DNA from: a virus
Strand: one strand, 5' to 3'
DNA length: 64,000 bases
Virus record (IMG/VR): IMGVR_UViG_3300027908_000023
Coordinates: 1-64,000 of that record
In this document: positions 7,828 through 15,544 of the stretch, one piece after another
Layout of the letters: each line of letters begins with the position of its first letter
How positions within the stretch are numbered: the stretch's first letter is position 1
Notes under the pieces: model-generated
The model's database searches: none
The model's input: the letters and a program-made list of their open reading frames with translations, nothing else
What the model was told of the DNA's origin: nothing
Position numbers and translations under genes: made by a program

Positions 7828-8073
7828 TCACACTCCTCCCGTCGCAACACTCGAAAACTTGGCCGTCCAATCCTCGCCGTGTTGAAGCTCCACGATGACA
7901 GGTCCAGCCTCGATGGCTCTCACAAGGTCCACCAAGTCCCCGGTTTTGCCGTCAAGATTCCATCCGGCATCAATCAGGTATTCAGCACCCAGCGCGTTGG
8001 CAAGCTGCACCGAGATCCGGCCAGACCCGGCGATGATCGTCGTACTGCTCAACGTGCCCTTGATTGGACTCAT
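7828..8073 (-). CDS. Small hypothetical protein
   Basis: An 81-residue protein starting MSPIKG (8073), overlapping the upstream stop (TGATG). It reads as an alternating beta-alpha fold with ISVQLANALGAEYLIDAGW. No family recognised. Confidence 0.55.
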   Translation of the reverse strand: MSPIKGTLSSTTIIAGSGRISVQLANALGAEYLIDAGWNLDGKTGDLVDLVRAIEAGPVIVELQHGEDWTAKFSSVATGGV

Positions 8074-8273
8074 CAATCACCATTACCTTTATCTTGCTTC
8101 ATTTTTTCGTCGTAGCGAATCTGCATGTCGTTGCGGAGATAATCGTATAGCGCCACGAATTGCTGCTTGTGGTCGTTGATCTGCTGTTGCAGCCTGACGA
8201 TGGCGGCGGTGACCGCCAAGACTCCTATGACGGCCAGAATGAAGATTAAGGTCAGGATTTCCACCATCGTCAT
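8073..8273 (-). CDS. Single-helix membrane protein with coiled coil
   Basis: A 66-residue protein: one hydrophobic helix at about residues 3-26, then a charged helical tail (RLQQQINDHKQQF...). Start 8273 (MTMVEIL) follows GTGAGG. Membrane helix plus coiled coil next to a lipoprotein gene recalls phage lysis (Rz/Rz1-like) pairs, but no holin or endolysin is nearby. Confidence 0.5.
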   Translation of the reverse strand: MTMVEILTLIFILAVIGVLAVTAAIVRLQQQINDHKQQFVALYDYLRNDMQIRYDEKMKQDKGNGD

Positions 8274-8280
8274 TACTGCC

Positions 8281-8766
8281 TCACTTGGGAAACTCGATCT
8301 CGAACTTCGAGAAGGCGTCTCGGATGAGATCGTTGTCCTTGTAATCGTACTTGTAGACACCGGGAACCTTGTCCTTCCACGCTTTCTCAAGCTTGTCGCT
8401 TGGAATGGATTGCGCCTCCTTGCCCCAGGTGAACCAGCCTGGCAGGATGACCTTCTTGCCGGCCTCCATCCACATCAGCTTCGGATTATCGGTCTGGCCA
8501 TCCCACCATTGATCGGTCGTCATCAGGACAACATCCGGCGTGCCGTCCCGCTTGAGCGAGTAGGCGGCAACCCACATCCATCGCAGTCCTTCGATCCTCC
8601 GCGTTTTTCTCCACAGGTCACGAGTTCGCTGCTGCGTTGGCCACTCGTTTACGTGGATCTTGTCTGCGGAGTCATTTTTCGGTTCAGGAGAAGGCGATTG
8701 CGGCGATTCGCGCCGACAACCGACCAACGCGAACACGAACAAGACTGACATCACGATTTGTCTCAT
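8281..8766 (-). CDS. Lipoprotein
   Basis: A 161-residue protein with a short signal peptide and a lipobox (VFALVGC), Cys 17 being the predicted lipidated residue. Start 8766 (MRQIVMS) follows GGAGTAG. It is the first gene after promoter copy 8821-8881. The mature part contains W-rich segments (WMWVAAY, TTDQWWDG). Function unknown; membrane-anchored outside the cytoplasm. Confidence 0.6.
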   Translation of the reverse strand: MRQIVMSVLFVFALVGCRRESPQSPSPEPKNDSADKIHVNEWPTQQRTRDLWRKTRRIEGLRWMWVAAYSLKRDGTPDVVLMTTDQWWDGQTDNPKLMWMEAGKKVILPGWFTWGKEAQSIPSDKLEKAWKDKVPGVYKYDYKDNDLIRDAFSKFEIEFPK

Positions 8767-8820
8767 CGCTACTCCGATACTTGGGGTTTGAGCCACGGTT
8801 TCCGCGTGTCAACGTCGGCC

Positions 8821-8881
8821 TCTCTATCTACCATCTTGTTCGCTCGCTGTCTAGCGACATTTAACCGTCACCGAAGATTTT
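8821..8881 (-). promoter_or_regulatory. Repeated promoter-like element, leftmost copy
   Basis: Core GCGAACAAG, TTAAAT loop and ATAGAGA end. The TAA inside the loop is the stop codon of the upstream gene (8861-9124). Confidence 0.6.
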
Positions 8882-9124
8882 CCACGCGGCAAGATGCTCA
8901 GCGTCGGCACTGTCCATCGTCGTGACACCATGACGCTCCTGCCAGACACCGCAGCAGGCTGACCAGCAAACACAATCCTTGACCTCGCCATAGCGGCAAT
9001 CGCGAACATCCCGGCATCCATCACACCTGCCAGCCACGATGGCAGTACCGTCCGGCATGTGGAGATGACCTCCATAGACGGTCGGCGGATGACCACAGTG
9101 TATGCAGTTGCGCGTGACGGTCAT
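8861..9124 (-). CDS. Zinc-ribbon protein
   Basis: An 87-residue protein with CIHCGH ... CDGCRD ... C..C, a double zinc ribbon, followed by a C-terminal helix. It resembles the zinc-ribbon part of 62662-63123 (CIHCGAAP ... CQAC). Start 9124 is MTVTRNCIHCG. Its stop TAA lies in the promoter element. Confidence 0.6.
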   Translation of the reverse strand: MTVTRNCIHCGHPPTVYGGHLHMPDGTAIVAGRCDGCRDVRDCRYGEVKDCVCWSACCGVWQERHGVTTMDSADAEHLAAWKIFGDG

Positions 9125-9315
9125 TCGCCCCTCGCTCGTATCAAGGCGGCTATCTCCAGCGCTACCGCCTGCTTGGCTTTGCATTCCATGAGCCTCAGCG
9201 TGTTGCATTGGCCGGTCAGCCGTCTCTCGTTCTCGACATCGCGCAAGTAGACAAGATTGGCCTCATGGGCGCACAAGTCGCGCTCTTCCGCAACTGCCTG
9301 TTCTGATGGCGTCAT
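9121..9315 (-). CDS. Small helical protein
   Basis: A 64-residue protein, MTPSEQAVAEERDL, almost wholly helical; GGGGAG precedes the ATG and the start overlaps the upstream stop. No family recognised. Confidence 0.55.
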   Translation of the reverse strand: MTPSEQAVAEERDLCAHEANLVYLRDVENERRLTGQCNTLRLMECKAKQAVALEIAALIRARGE

Positions 9316-9563
9316 CACGCAACTCCCCTTCGACGAATCGCGGACGCGATGTCGTACTTGGTTCCGTAGAGTTCTCCGTCCCGACCGCAGTTGGAGCATG
9401 TCGGCCAGGCATCGCAGTAGACCTTGTGGCTCTCTGCCAGGCTGGCGCATGCCTCGCGTTCCTCCGCGATGGCTGCCTCCACGATGCCGATGATGGTTTC
9501 CTCGCCGGGCTTCTCGCAGCCATACTCGTCGAACAACATCGTGACACGTTCTCGGGCTGTCAT
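9315..9563 (-). CDS. Small protein of the REAC-helix type
   Basis: An 82-residue protein with the helix IAEEREACASLAE followed by CSNCG and a final ASAIRRRG. Small phage and plasmid proteins often carry this EREACA...IRxRG layout; their function is unknown. Confidence 0.6.
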   Translation of the reverse strand: MTARERVTMLFDEYGCEKPGEETIIGIVEAAIAEEREACASLAESHKVYCDAWPTCSNCGRDGELYGTKYDIASAIRRRGVA

Positions 9564-9961
9564 TGCTTGTCCTCCACACCGTTGACCAGCCGTGCCAACT
9601 CGTCGCGATAGGCGATGGCGTCAGCCTCAGTGTCGAAGCGGATCGGCTTGGTCCGCGTATCGTCCAGCCTCACGTCAACCTCATAGTAGGTCGGCCCCGG
9701 CAATCCTTCTGAGTCATCTATGCTGATCGTGCGGACATCCTCCGGCCGTATCCAGTCGCCGTTCCGTAACTGGATGAGCCGCGCCGGATTCTCTTTCGGC
9801 CGATTGAGCAATCCCTTGACGACCTCGACCTGGCTCGCTAAGAGTTCTTGAGGGGCGTCGTTGCCATGCTTGCCGAAATATTCCCTGATCAGTCCGTAGG
9901 CCGCGAAGTCTCTCAGGTAGGCCAGCAGGGTGTTGATCTCGTTTCTTTCATGGCTGTTCAT
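9560..9961 (-). CDS. Hypothetical protein
   Basis: A 133-residue protein: helical N-terminal half, then a beta segment (IQLRNGDWIRPEDVRTISI, YYEVDVRLDD) recalling a small strand-rich domain, then a helix. Start and stop overlap the neighbours. Confidence 0.55.
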   Translation of the reverse strand: MNSHERNEINTLLAYLRDFAAYGLIREYFGKHGNDAPQELLASQVEVVKGLLNRPKENPARLIQLRNGDWIRPEDVRTISIDDSEGLPGPTYYEVDVRLDDTRTKPIRFDTEADAIAYRDELARLVNGVEDKQ

Positions 9962-10142
9962 CGACTTCCACCTCCTCGTACACCTTCACGATCGCCTTGC
10001 GTTTCTGCTCCGCTTCCCATACTGCCGCAATGCCGAAAATCTCCTGCCCGGGATAGATCCTGCCCGTGGCATCGCGCGGATAATACCACCAGCCAAGATG
10101 CTGTCGCCAGCCTCTATCACGGAGAATCTTCTGCCTGGTCAC
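9948..10142 (-). CDS. Small hypothetical protein, GTG start
   Basis: A 64-residue protein; GTG 10142 overlaps the upstream stop (GTGA). WWYYPRDATGRIYPGQEI suggests a compact aromatic-cored domain. An in-frame extension exists but would overlap the upstream gene. Confidence 0.5.
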   Translation of the reverse strand: MTRQKILRDRGWRQHLGWWYYPRDATGRIYPGQEIFGIAAVWEAEQKRKAIVKVYEEVEVDEQP

Positions 10143-10366
10143 GGGTTGTTTCCCGGCGACTTCACCTGATCGGCCAGATTGGAAGCTCCAATCAACAAGT
10201 GGGCAAGTTCCCACCAGTCACGCCAGGCTTCGTTGTGTTCAGCGGCAAGACATTCCTGCTGCCATTGAACCATGTAGGTCAGCGAATCGAGGACAGCCGG
10301 CAAGCCGAAATCGCGAACCAAAGGGCTGAGCCTTCTGGTCAAGTCAGGATTGTTGTCATGAGCCAT
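10139..10366 (-). CDS. Small helical protein
   Basis: A 75-residue protein starting MAHDNNPD after GAGGAGGAAG; helices with DSLTYMVQWQQECLAAEHNEAW. Overlaps both neighbours. No family recognised. Confidence 0.55.
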   Translation of the reverse strand: MAHDNNPDLTRRLSPLVRDFGLPAVLDSLTYMVQWQQECLAAEHNEAWRDWWELAHLLIGASNLADQVKSPGNNP

Positions 10367-10854
10367 CACGCTTCCTCCTCGACCCCGCAATGAATGCCAC
10401 ACCCCGTATCCCGACAGCCACCCTGACCACCGACGGCACGCGCCGCCTCGGAGGCACGCAGCGCGGCAGCATCGCTGATCTGGCTGAGTTCATGGAACCC
10501 ATGCACAGAGTAACCGATGAGTTGCGCGAACTGTTCCTGATCGGCCTGGGGGAACTTGAGCCGATGCGCCGCGATGGCCAGCGTATTGAGATCGCATTGC
10601 CAACCGTTACAGGCACAGTGGAAAAGGTGCCGAACCACCGCGTTGCAGCGCTCGGGATGATCTAGATCCGCACCGATCAAGGCACGAAACTGCACCGAGT
10701 CCTCATCCGGGAAGTAGAGGCGTGCAATGTCACCGAGATCGCACTTGCGACCCGCGCTGGCCTCCTCGACGACATGCTGAACAATGGCATTGCCACGGAA
10801 GCGGGCACGGCCGTTGGCGTCGAGGTAGACTGGTTGCATGGGATGCTTCGTCAT
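10366..10854 (-). CDS. Hypothetical protein
   Basis: A 162-residue protein starting MTKHPMQPVYLD after AAGGA. It has several Cys/His near the centre (LFHCACNGWQCDL) and C-terminus (CRDTGCGIHC). If the UAG ending 10881-11207 were read through, that gene would end exactly over this ATG. Confidence 0.6.
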   Translation of the reverse strand: MTKHPMQPVYLDANGRARFRGNAIVQHVVEEASAGRKCDLGDIARLYFPDEDSVQFRALIGADLDHPERCNAVVRHLFHCACNGWQCDLNTLAIAAHRLKFPQADQEQFAQLIGYSVHGFHELSQISDAAALRASEAARAVGGQGGCRDTGCGIHCGVEEEA

Positions 10855-10880
10855 CGGGTATTTTCCTTGGTAATTGTAGG

Positions 10881-11207
10881 CTACACATGCCGTTGCGTGA
10901 TCTCGCGCACCCGCCGGCACGTCGGGCAACTGGCCTCAAAGGTCAGCTCGTCGATCTTGTCCAGCGCCTCGCGCGCCTCGAACAGTCGCGGCTTCTCGTC
11001 GCGCTTGGATGTCGAGAAGAACTCCTCGACATCCTCGGCGGTCTTGCCTGTCCGCTCCGCTTCGGCGGCGCACAGGCGAGCGAATGCCTCGGTGTCCAGC
11101 ATGTGGTGTCGCAGGTCGGCATCGAGCGGGATGCGCTTGAGCACGTAGAGCACGGCGGATTGCGCCGTGGTCAGGGTAGGCGGAATGATGATTTCTTCGT
11201 CACGCAT
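10881..11207 (-). CDS. Acidic helical protein with CPTC pair
   Basis: A 108-residue protein, MRDEEIIIPP start, with acidic helices and a C-terminal CPTCRR. It ends in UAG; reading through UAG would add 9 residues and a UGA overlapping the next ATG, the usual coupling pattern here. Confidence 0.6.
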   Translation of the reverse strand: MRDEEIIIPPTLTTAQSAVLYVLKRIPLDADLRHHMLDTEAFARLCAAEAERTGKTAEDVEEFFSTSKRDEKPRLFEAREALDKIDELTFEASCPTCRRVREITQRHV

Positions 11208-11212
11208 GATTG

Positions 11213-11425
11213 TTACTCCTGTACTTTCTTTCTGCCCCCAACGGGCTTCCTCAACCGATAACCGAAACTGACGTGAAAGCACACCCGGCACGCCTCGCAG
11301 CGGAGACTGCCACGCACCCGCGCCGCCGGTCCACCGCAGTAGGGGCAGAACGCCACCTTGCCAGGTGGAGTCAGGAACAGAGGGCGGTCTGTGGTAGGCG
11401 TCAACTCATGTTGCTGCTCAGTCAT
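11213..11425 (-). CDS. Zinc-ribbon protein
   Basis: A 70-residue protein with CPYCGGPA ... CEACRVCF, a classical zinc ribbon, after a Pro/Thr-rich N-terminus. First gene after promoter copy 11431-11488. Confidence 0.6.
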   Translation of the reverse strand: MTEQQHELTPTTDRPLFLTPPGKVAFCPYCGGPAARVRGSLRCEACRVCFHVSFGYRLRKPVGGRKKVQE

Positions 11426-11430
11426 GCTTT

Positions 11431-11488
11431 GCCTCCACGGAGTTATTCGTCGCTCGCCGGCCGGGATTTAATCCGCGCCTTGATTTTG
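11431..11488 (-). promoter_or_regulatory. Repeated promoter-like element
   Basis: ACGAATAAC core with ATTAAAT loop, between 11490-11759 and 11213-11425. Confidence 0.6.
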
Positions 11489-11489
11489 C

Positions 11490-11759
11490 TCACCACTCCT
11501 TGTATGCCGGTGGAAGGTTCGCCTTGAGCCATTCGTCATCAACCTCCCAACCGTCATCATCCAGCGTGAACGGGATGCCGGCCAGCCTGAGAATCGTCGG
11601 TGTATCGCTGCTGGTCGTCGGATGACTGCCATCGGTCAACACGGCCAGCAATGCCCTGATCTGCCCGCTGACGTGGTTGATGTGGAAACTGTTACAGGAG
11701 TCCGTACAGGCGATGATTCTGGCGACGAGCAGCGCCTTGATCTGTGGTTCGGTCAGCAT
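11490..11759 (-). CDS. Hypothetical protein
   Basis: An 89-residue protein starting MLTEPQIK after GGGAG. Helical N-terminus, then IPFTLDDDGWEVDDEWL. It stops just before the promoter element. No family recognised. Confidence 0.55.
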   Translation of the reverse strand: MLTEPQIKALLVARIIACTDSCNSFHINHVSGQIRALLAVLTDGSHPTTSSDTPTILRLAGIPFTLDDDGWEVDDEWLKANLPPAYKEW

Positions 11760-11761
11760 GG

Positions 11762-12007
11762 TTACTCCCACTCCTCTCCATCAGCACGCCGTTCCGCCAT
11801 GAGATACACGGCCAACCTGGCATCCTCGTTGAGATCCGTCCACAATTCCCGTAACTCATGCGGCACATGGTTGCGCCAGTCATGGACGCGGCTCGTGGTC
11901 CTCCAATCGGGACGGAGGATGTCCTCCACGGCATCGCGGTCGAGACTGATCGCGCTGACGGAGCCGTCATCGTCTGCCAGGCGTTCCAGGAAGTCGCGTG
12001 CCGTCAT
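11762..12007 (-). CDS. Acidic hypothetical protein
   Basis: An 81-residue protein. Start 12007 (MTARDFLERL) has GAGGGCG upstream; ATG 12070 in the same frame would overlap the upstream gene and is the alternative. Contains LRELWTDLNEDARLAVYLMAERRAD, clearly helical. Confidence 0.5.
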   Translation of the reverse strand: MTARDFLERLADDDGSVSAISLDRDAVEDILRPDWRTTSRVHDWRNHVPHELRELWTDLNEDARLAVYLMAERRADGEEWE

Positions 12008-12059
12008 GCCTACGCCCTCTCGTTGTTCCGATGGGTCAGCAACTGTTGACCGTACCACC

Positions 12060-12563
12060 TCATCGTCCATCACCGCTGCCATACTTCGTCTCAAACCTGT
12101 TCTCCCTGCCCTTGCCGGCCGCAATCGCCCGCGCGATCCGCAGACGGCTAATCTCCTGGCTCGACAGTCCGGGCGGCAACTTCGCTTTCCAGGCCAGATA
12201 GACACGGTTCTCACAGAGTACGCAGCGGGCATGCTGAGCGCGGCGCCAACCCTGGCAGTCGGGACAGATCGGCAGCGTAGCAACCAGGACCGCCAGCGCG
12301 TCTTGCACGATGCTGAGAGGCAGCAGATCGCCAGCCTTTGGTTGCCAGGATGCGACGGCCTCTGACCACGGCACGACCCTCCACTTGCCGGCCCTGGGAA
12401 GCGCGCTGGCAAGTTGCGCGGAGATTGTCAGGCGCTGGATACTCTGCTGAGAGTCAGCATGTGCCAACTCAGGCGGCGTGGCCTGTCTGGGATGGAGCAA
12501 CCTCGTATGCTGGGCCTTGATGTCGTTGGGCGACAGACGGGCGACGATGTAGATGGCTTCCAT
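12060..12563 (-). CDS. Hypothetical protein with CPDC/CVLC zinc site
   Basis: A 167-residue protein starting MEAIYIVARLS after AGGAGG. Two cysteine pairs (CPDC ... CVLC) about 15 residues apart suggest a zinc ribbon, followed by a basic C-terminus (SRLRIARAIAAGKGRENRF). Could bind nucleic acid; not assignable further. Confidence 0.6.
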   Translation of the reverse strand: MEAIYIVARLSPNDIKAQHTRLLHPRQATPPELAHADSQQSIQRLTISAQLASALPRAGKWRVVPWSEAVASWQPKAGDLLPLSIVQDALAVLVATLPICPDCQGWRRAQHARCVLCENRVYLAWKAKLPPGLSSQEISRLRIARAIAAGKGRENRFETKYGSGDGR

Positions 12564-12574
12564 ACTCTGGCCTC

Positions 12575-13018
12575 CTAGCGCTTTTTGAGATCGAAGGATT
12601 CCATCGTCTGCCGGCCGGACTTTAGAGCATCGCCGATCATGGCGAGCCTGGCCTCGTACATGATCTCGAACAGGGTTCTTGCCTTGGCACCGTTTTTCTT
12701 GGCCTTGTGCCAGGCAAGCAACATCTCCTGTTCGCAAAAACGCCGGCCGTCCCAATCCTGGCAGTAGCGAAACTCTGGATGGTCGCTGAACAAGGCATAC
12801 AGATCGATGCGCGGGAAGCCTTCCACCTTCATGCCGTCGAACTGAGGTTCGGCTTCGCCCGTCTCAACGATGCGATAACTGACAACCTTCTGCGACTCCT
12901 CATCGTTGGCATGGTAGACACCGCAATAGTCGCAGGCCCAGCCGGTCTGAATCTTAACGGACGGCATCGGTTTGCCGGTCCGGGGATGGAATCGTGGCTC
13001 CTGGCCGAAGACTTTCAT
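12575..13018 (-). CDS. Hypothetical protein
   Basis: A 147-residue protein, MKVFGQEPRFH, with CDYCG...C early and a helical C-terminus. CGGAGG precedes the ATG. The terminal UAG is immediately followed by the ribosome site of the next gene, so here UAG looks like a genuine stop. Confidence 0.6.
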   Translation of the reverse strand: MKVFGQEPRFHPRTGKPMPSVKIQTGWACDYCGVYHANDEESQKVVSYRIVETGEAEPQFDGMKVEGFPRIDLYALFSDHPEFRYCQDWDGRRFCEQEMLLAWHKAKKNGAKARTLFEIMYEARLAMIGDALKSGRQTMESFDLKKR

Positions 13019-13100
13019 GTCAGATCCTCCGTGAGAAAAGCATGGCCGCGCCGTGACTCGTCCGGGTTATCATCCACGTTACGTACCATGATGAGCCCTC

Positions 13101-13160
13101 GCCTCTTACTGCACGCGGCCATGTCTCCTGTCGCCAGACATTTAACCTGTCACCGGGAAA
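13101..13160 (-). promoter_or_regulatory. Degenerate copy of the promoter-like element
   Basis: The TTAAAT loop with flanking stem (GACAGGTTAAATGTC) is kept, but the GCGAATAAC core is not recognisable. Confidence 0.3.
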
Positions 13161-13169
13161 GAATCAAGG

Positions 13170-13397
13170 TCAGTTGCCCGTCTCTATCCATGCCGCAGCC
13201 AGGGCACGGATGCATGCCTGGCAGTGCGGGCAATTCACACGCGCAAGATCGGTGGTCTTCAGCACCTTGCGGATGCAGTCAGTTCCTACCTCGCATGCAT
13301 CTGCCCTGATGATGACGCGGCGAATCGCGCCGCAGATGGTGGTTCGACCAGCCGGCTGGTAGTGCCTGAACGTCATATCTTCTTCATGGGTCGGCAT
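13170..13397 (-). CDS. Small CPHC protein
   Basis: A 75-residue protein starting MPTHEEDM after AGAGGATC. C-terminal CPHCQACIRALAAAW, with earlier ICGAIRR and CEV. Likely metal-binding; function unknown. Confidence 0.5.
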   Translation of the reverse strand: MPTHEEDMTFRHYQPAGRTTICGAIRRVIIRADACEVGTDCIRKVLKTTDLARVNCPHCQACIRALAAAWIETGN

Positions 13398-13408
13398 CGG
13401 TTGATCCT

Positions 13409-13612
13409 CTAGGGCTTGTCCTCGCGGCGTTCATCGTCCTGCGCCTCGATCTCCAGCGCCTCTTGAGCCGTGTAGGATCGGCCGTCCCGGCTAGTGATGA
13501 TGCTGGGCGCCAGTGGTCGATACCAGGCACCGAACAGGCCGCGCCGCCAGCCTCTCGCGAGCAGGAAATCGGTGCATTGTTGCCATTCGCGGTCAAGAGC
13601 TTCGTCGATCAT
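13409..13612 (-). CDS. Small hypothetical protein
   Basis: A 67-residue protein, MIDEALDREWQQC, with GWRRGLFGAWYRPLAP and YTAQEALEIE. The ending resembles short ORFs where a Q-A-L-E helix closes the protein. UAG stop overlapping the next ribosome site. Confidence 0.55.
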   Translation of the reverse strand: MIDEALDREWQQCTDFLLARGWRRGLFGAWYRPLAPSIITSRDGRSYTAQEALEIEAQDDERREDKP

Positions 13613-13615
13613 GGG

Positions 13616-13777
13616 TCACTCGGCCTCATCTAGTCGCCTGCGAAACTCATCCACGCTCTCCGGCTGCTGCATCACCGCCACGTCGATCCAGCAGCGGTAT
13701 CCGAGCCACTCCGCGATGGCGTTTCCGGCGGCGTAGATCCGCTCCGCTGTCGTCTCTCCCCTGAAGTGCGACCGCAC
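13616..13777 (-). CDS. Small hypothetical protein, probable GTG start
   Basis: A 53-residue frame (AERIYAAGNAIAEWLGYRCWIDV ... ESVDEFRRLDEAE) with normal composition, ending just before 13612. The only start is GTG 13777, without a clear ribosome site, 15 bases after the stop of 13793-13900. Confidence 0.45.
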   Translation of the reverse strand: MRSHFRGETTAERIYAAGNAIAEWLGYRCWIDVAVMQQPESVDEFRRRLDEAE

Positions 13778-13792
13778 GACAGTGGAGATTAT

Positions 13793-13900
13793 TCAGAGCG
13801 TTCCGTCCCGTCTGATGATACCCTGGTCAGAATCCAGCCAGGCTTTCTTTGCCGCCCGTTTGTCGGCGGCAGTCAGCACAATGGTAGCCTCACGGTTCAT
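13793..13900 (-). CDS. Microprotein
   Basis: A 35-residue ORF, MNREATIVLTAADKRAA, with GGGAGAG at good spacing; it starts right after the stop of 13904-14332. Normal composition suggests it is a real short gene. Confidence 0.5.
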   Translation of the reverse strand: MNREATIVLTAADKRAAKKAWLDSDQGIIRRDGTL

Positions 13901-13903
13901 GTC

Positions 13904-14332
13904 TCAACTCTCCCTCTTGTCCTTCGTCGGGTTCTCTACAACCGTCGCGCCATGCCGAGCCTGACTCTGGCCCTCCGTGGTCTGCGCCTGCGCTTCTTCG
14001 TCCGCGAACGCGAAGCAGTGCGTGACCGCTCCATCGTCGCGCACGATGCCGACCGGCGAAACCCTGATCAGCCCATACCCCGCATAGTCGCATGGCTTCG
14101 GCACGTCGGCGCGTTCGCCGAACGCCTGCCTGACCTTTTCGCGCGGCATGTAACGACCGATGCACTCGCACAGCGCCCGGTCCGGCGTTGCGCCCTGGTC
14201 CTGGTAGGGCCGAAAATCCTCCGGGGTGGCCACATTGCCGCAGATCGGGCACGCGAAGCGCCAGGTCATGCGGTCGGGGCCGAAAAGCCGCTCCCCTGCC
14301 TGGTTCCATTCCGCTTCCGTGATGGTCTTCAT
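13904..14332 (-). CDS. VVA0879-family-like protein
   Basis: A 142-residue protein with ITEAEWNQAGERLFGPD, WRFACPICGNVA, CECIGRYM and CDYAGYGLIRVSPV followed by a C-terminal CFAFADEE. This order (W..E...FG.d...W.F.CP.CG....C.G...C.YAG.GL....PV) fits phage proteins I recall as the VVA0879 family, of unknown function. Zinc-ribbon cysteines are intact. Confidence 0.6.
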   Translation of the reverse strand: MKTITEAEWNQAGERLFGPDRMTWRFACPICGNVATPEDFRPYQDQGATPDRALCECIGRYMPREKVRQAFGERADVPKPCDYAGYGLIRVSPVGIVRDDGAVTHCFAFADEEAQAQTTEGQSQARHGATVVENPTKDKRES

Positions 14333-14333
14333 G

Positions 14334-14663
14334 TCACGTCTCCTTTACGGGGTCCTGAACCACGGTCGGCTCCATGCCGACCTTGACCCGCGCCTGATTC
14401 CACGCCTCATCTGTTGGTGCCTCGATCACACCCAACGCACAGAACGCCTGCAACTGTACGTCACGCGCGCCACGGCACAGATGCGCCGGCAAGCCAGTGC
14501 GGCGGTTGATCGCGTTGTCTTGGCCGGTCGAATGGCAGATACGACTGCTATGATTGAGAGCGCTCTCGGCCAGACCATCGGCCAGGTAGGCATAGGGGCT
14601 TCCCGGGCGAAACGGGCAGGTCCCGCACATGGTTGCACGCAGGGGTATGTTGCCGATGGTCAT
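14334..14663 (-). CDS. CPFRPGSP-type phage protein
   Basis: A 109-residue protein with CGTCPFRPGSP followed by ICHST and further cysteines (HLCRGARD, FCAL). The Cys-x2-Cys-Pro-[FW]-R start and His/Cys pattern recall small proteins common in phages (similar to DUF6283); function unknown. Start 14663 follows GAAAGGAA. Confidence 0.6.
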   Translation of the reverse strand: MTIGNIPLRATMCGTCPFRPGSPYAYLADGLAESALNHSSRICHSTGQDNAINRRTGLPAHLCRGARDVQLQAFCALGVIEAPTDEAWNQARVKVGMEPTVVQDPVKET

Positions 14664-14685
14664 GTCTGGATTCCTTTCTGGCGAT

Positions 14686-14716
14686 GGCAACTATTCGGCC
14701 GTTCCGAATAGTTGCC
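14686..14716. repeat. 13-bp perfect inverted repeat
   Basis: GGCAACTATTCGG and CCGAATAGTTGCC separated by 5 bases, in the leader of 14334-14663. Could be an attenuator or protein-binding site; no T-run follows on either strand. Confidence 0.7.
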
Positions 14717-14726
14717 CTTACCATTC

Positions 14727-15080
14727 TCACACGCTGGCAATCAACCGCGTGACGGCCACGACCTGTCCGTCCTTCCTGATGGCGCCATCGTTGGGACCGG
14801 TTCCCGGAGCGAACACGTCGGAACGTGTCACGCGCGCCAAGACCAGCGCGCTGACAAGGTAAACCGTGCCCTCATCGGCGGCCGGTATGCCCTCCACGTC
14901 GCCGTATTGGGTCGGTCCAGCAACCGGGATACTGACACCTGACGGCGTCAGGGATCGCAGCGTGACGGCACCCGGGATGCTGGCCACGCGGGCAACCTGT
15001 CCGCTCGGCGGAATCACCATCTCCTGCCCGCTCGGGAACCGCAACGTAATGGCGTGCGGCATGAGGTTGATGATGTTCAT
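14727..15080 (-). CDS. Phage protein of the MNIINLTPHAI type
   Basis: A 117-residue protein opening MNIINLMPHAITLRFPSGQ, then IPPSG, IPAADEGTVYLVSALVL and APGTGPNDG. This layout is common in phage and prophage genes of unknown function (usual opening M.I.NLTPH.I). Start overlaps the previous stop. Confidence 0.65.
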   Translation of the reverse strand: MNIINLMPHAITLRFPSGQEMVIPPSGQVARVASIPGAVTLRSLTPSGVSIPVAGPTQYGDVEGIPAADEGTVYLVSALVLARVTRSDVFAPGTGPNDGAIRKDGQVVAVTRLIASV

Positions 15081-15544
15081 GGGACTTTTCCTTTCAGGTC
15101 CGGCAACCGGCCGGAGCGGTCAGAGGAGTTGTGTTCCCTCTGGAGAGTAATTCGTCGCTCGCGAGCCGTCATTTTGACCAGCCGGAAAAATATGCCTGGC
15201 GATAGCGCTCGCGCAGGCCGATGTCCTTCATCGTCTGCCTCCAACGGCATCGTTGTCATATAGATCCGCCCCGCCACGGAGGCGAGGTAATCCTCTGCCA
15301 TCTTCCGATCCGCCGCGTAGGCTTGCGCGGCCAGGCTGGCATCGCGGGCCACTTCTAGCCGATAGTCACGGCTAAAGAGCATCTCCACCATCGTCAGGTC
15401 AATGCCGGCCTGGCTGTCCTCCAGCCACGCCTCCAGAAGTCGCCTGAACAACCCTGGCGGGACAAAGTGAAGGCGCTTCGTTGATCGGCCATAGCCGACG
15501 ACGAACGTGATGGTCTTTCTGGTTGTGTCCTTGATGCGCAGCAT
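15077..15544 (-). CDS. Hypothetical protein overlapping a promoter element
   Basis: A 155-residue protein (MLRIKDTTRKT) after AAGGGACG. The frame has no stop at the usual loop TAA, because this copy reads CAAAATGA there, and runs through the element to the next ATG. The N-terminal 110 residues look like a normal domain; the tail after about residue 125 may be incidental. Confidence 0.55.
   Translation of the reverse strand: MLRIKDTTRKTITFVVGYGRSTKRLHFVPPGLFRRLLEAWLEDSQAGIDLTMVEMLFSRDYRLEVARDASLAAQAYAADRKMAEDYLASVAGRIYMTTMPLEADDEGHRPARALSPGIFFRLVKMTARERRITLQREHNSSDRSGRLPDLKGKVP
15139..15190 (-). promoter_or_regulatory. Repeated promoter-like element inside a reading frame
   Basis: Variant core ACGAATTAC, lying within the 3' part of 15077-15544 and upstream of 14727-15080. 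Confidence 0.45.

Noticed and set aside
10390-10665. Plus-strand 91-residue frame
   Set aside because: Antisense to the well-supported gene 10366-10854; an antisense shadow.
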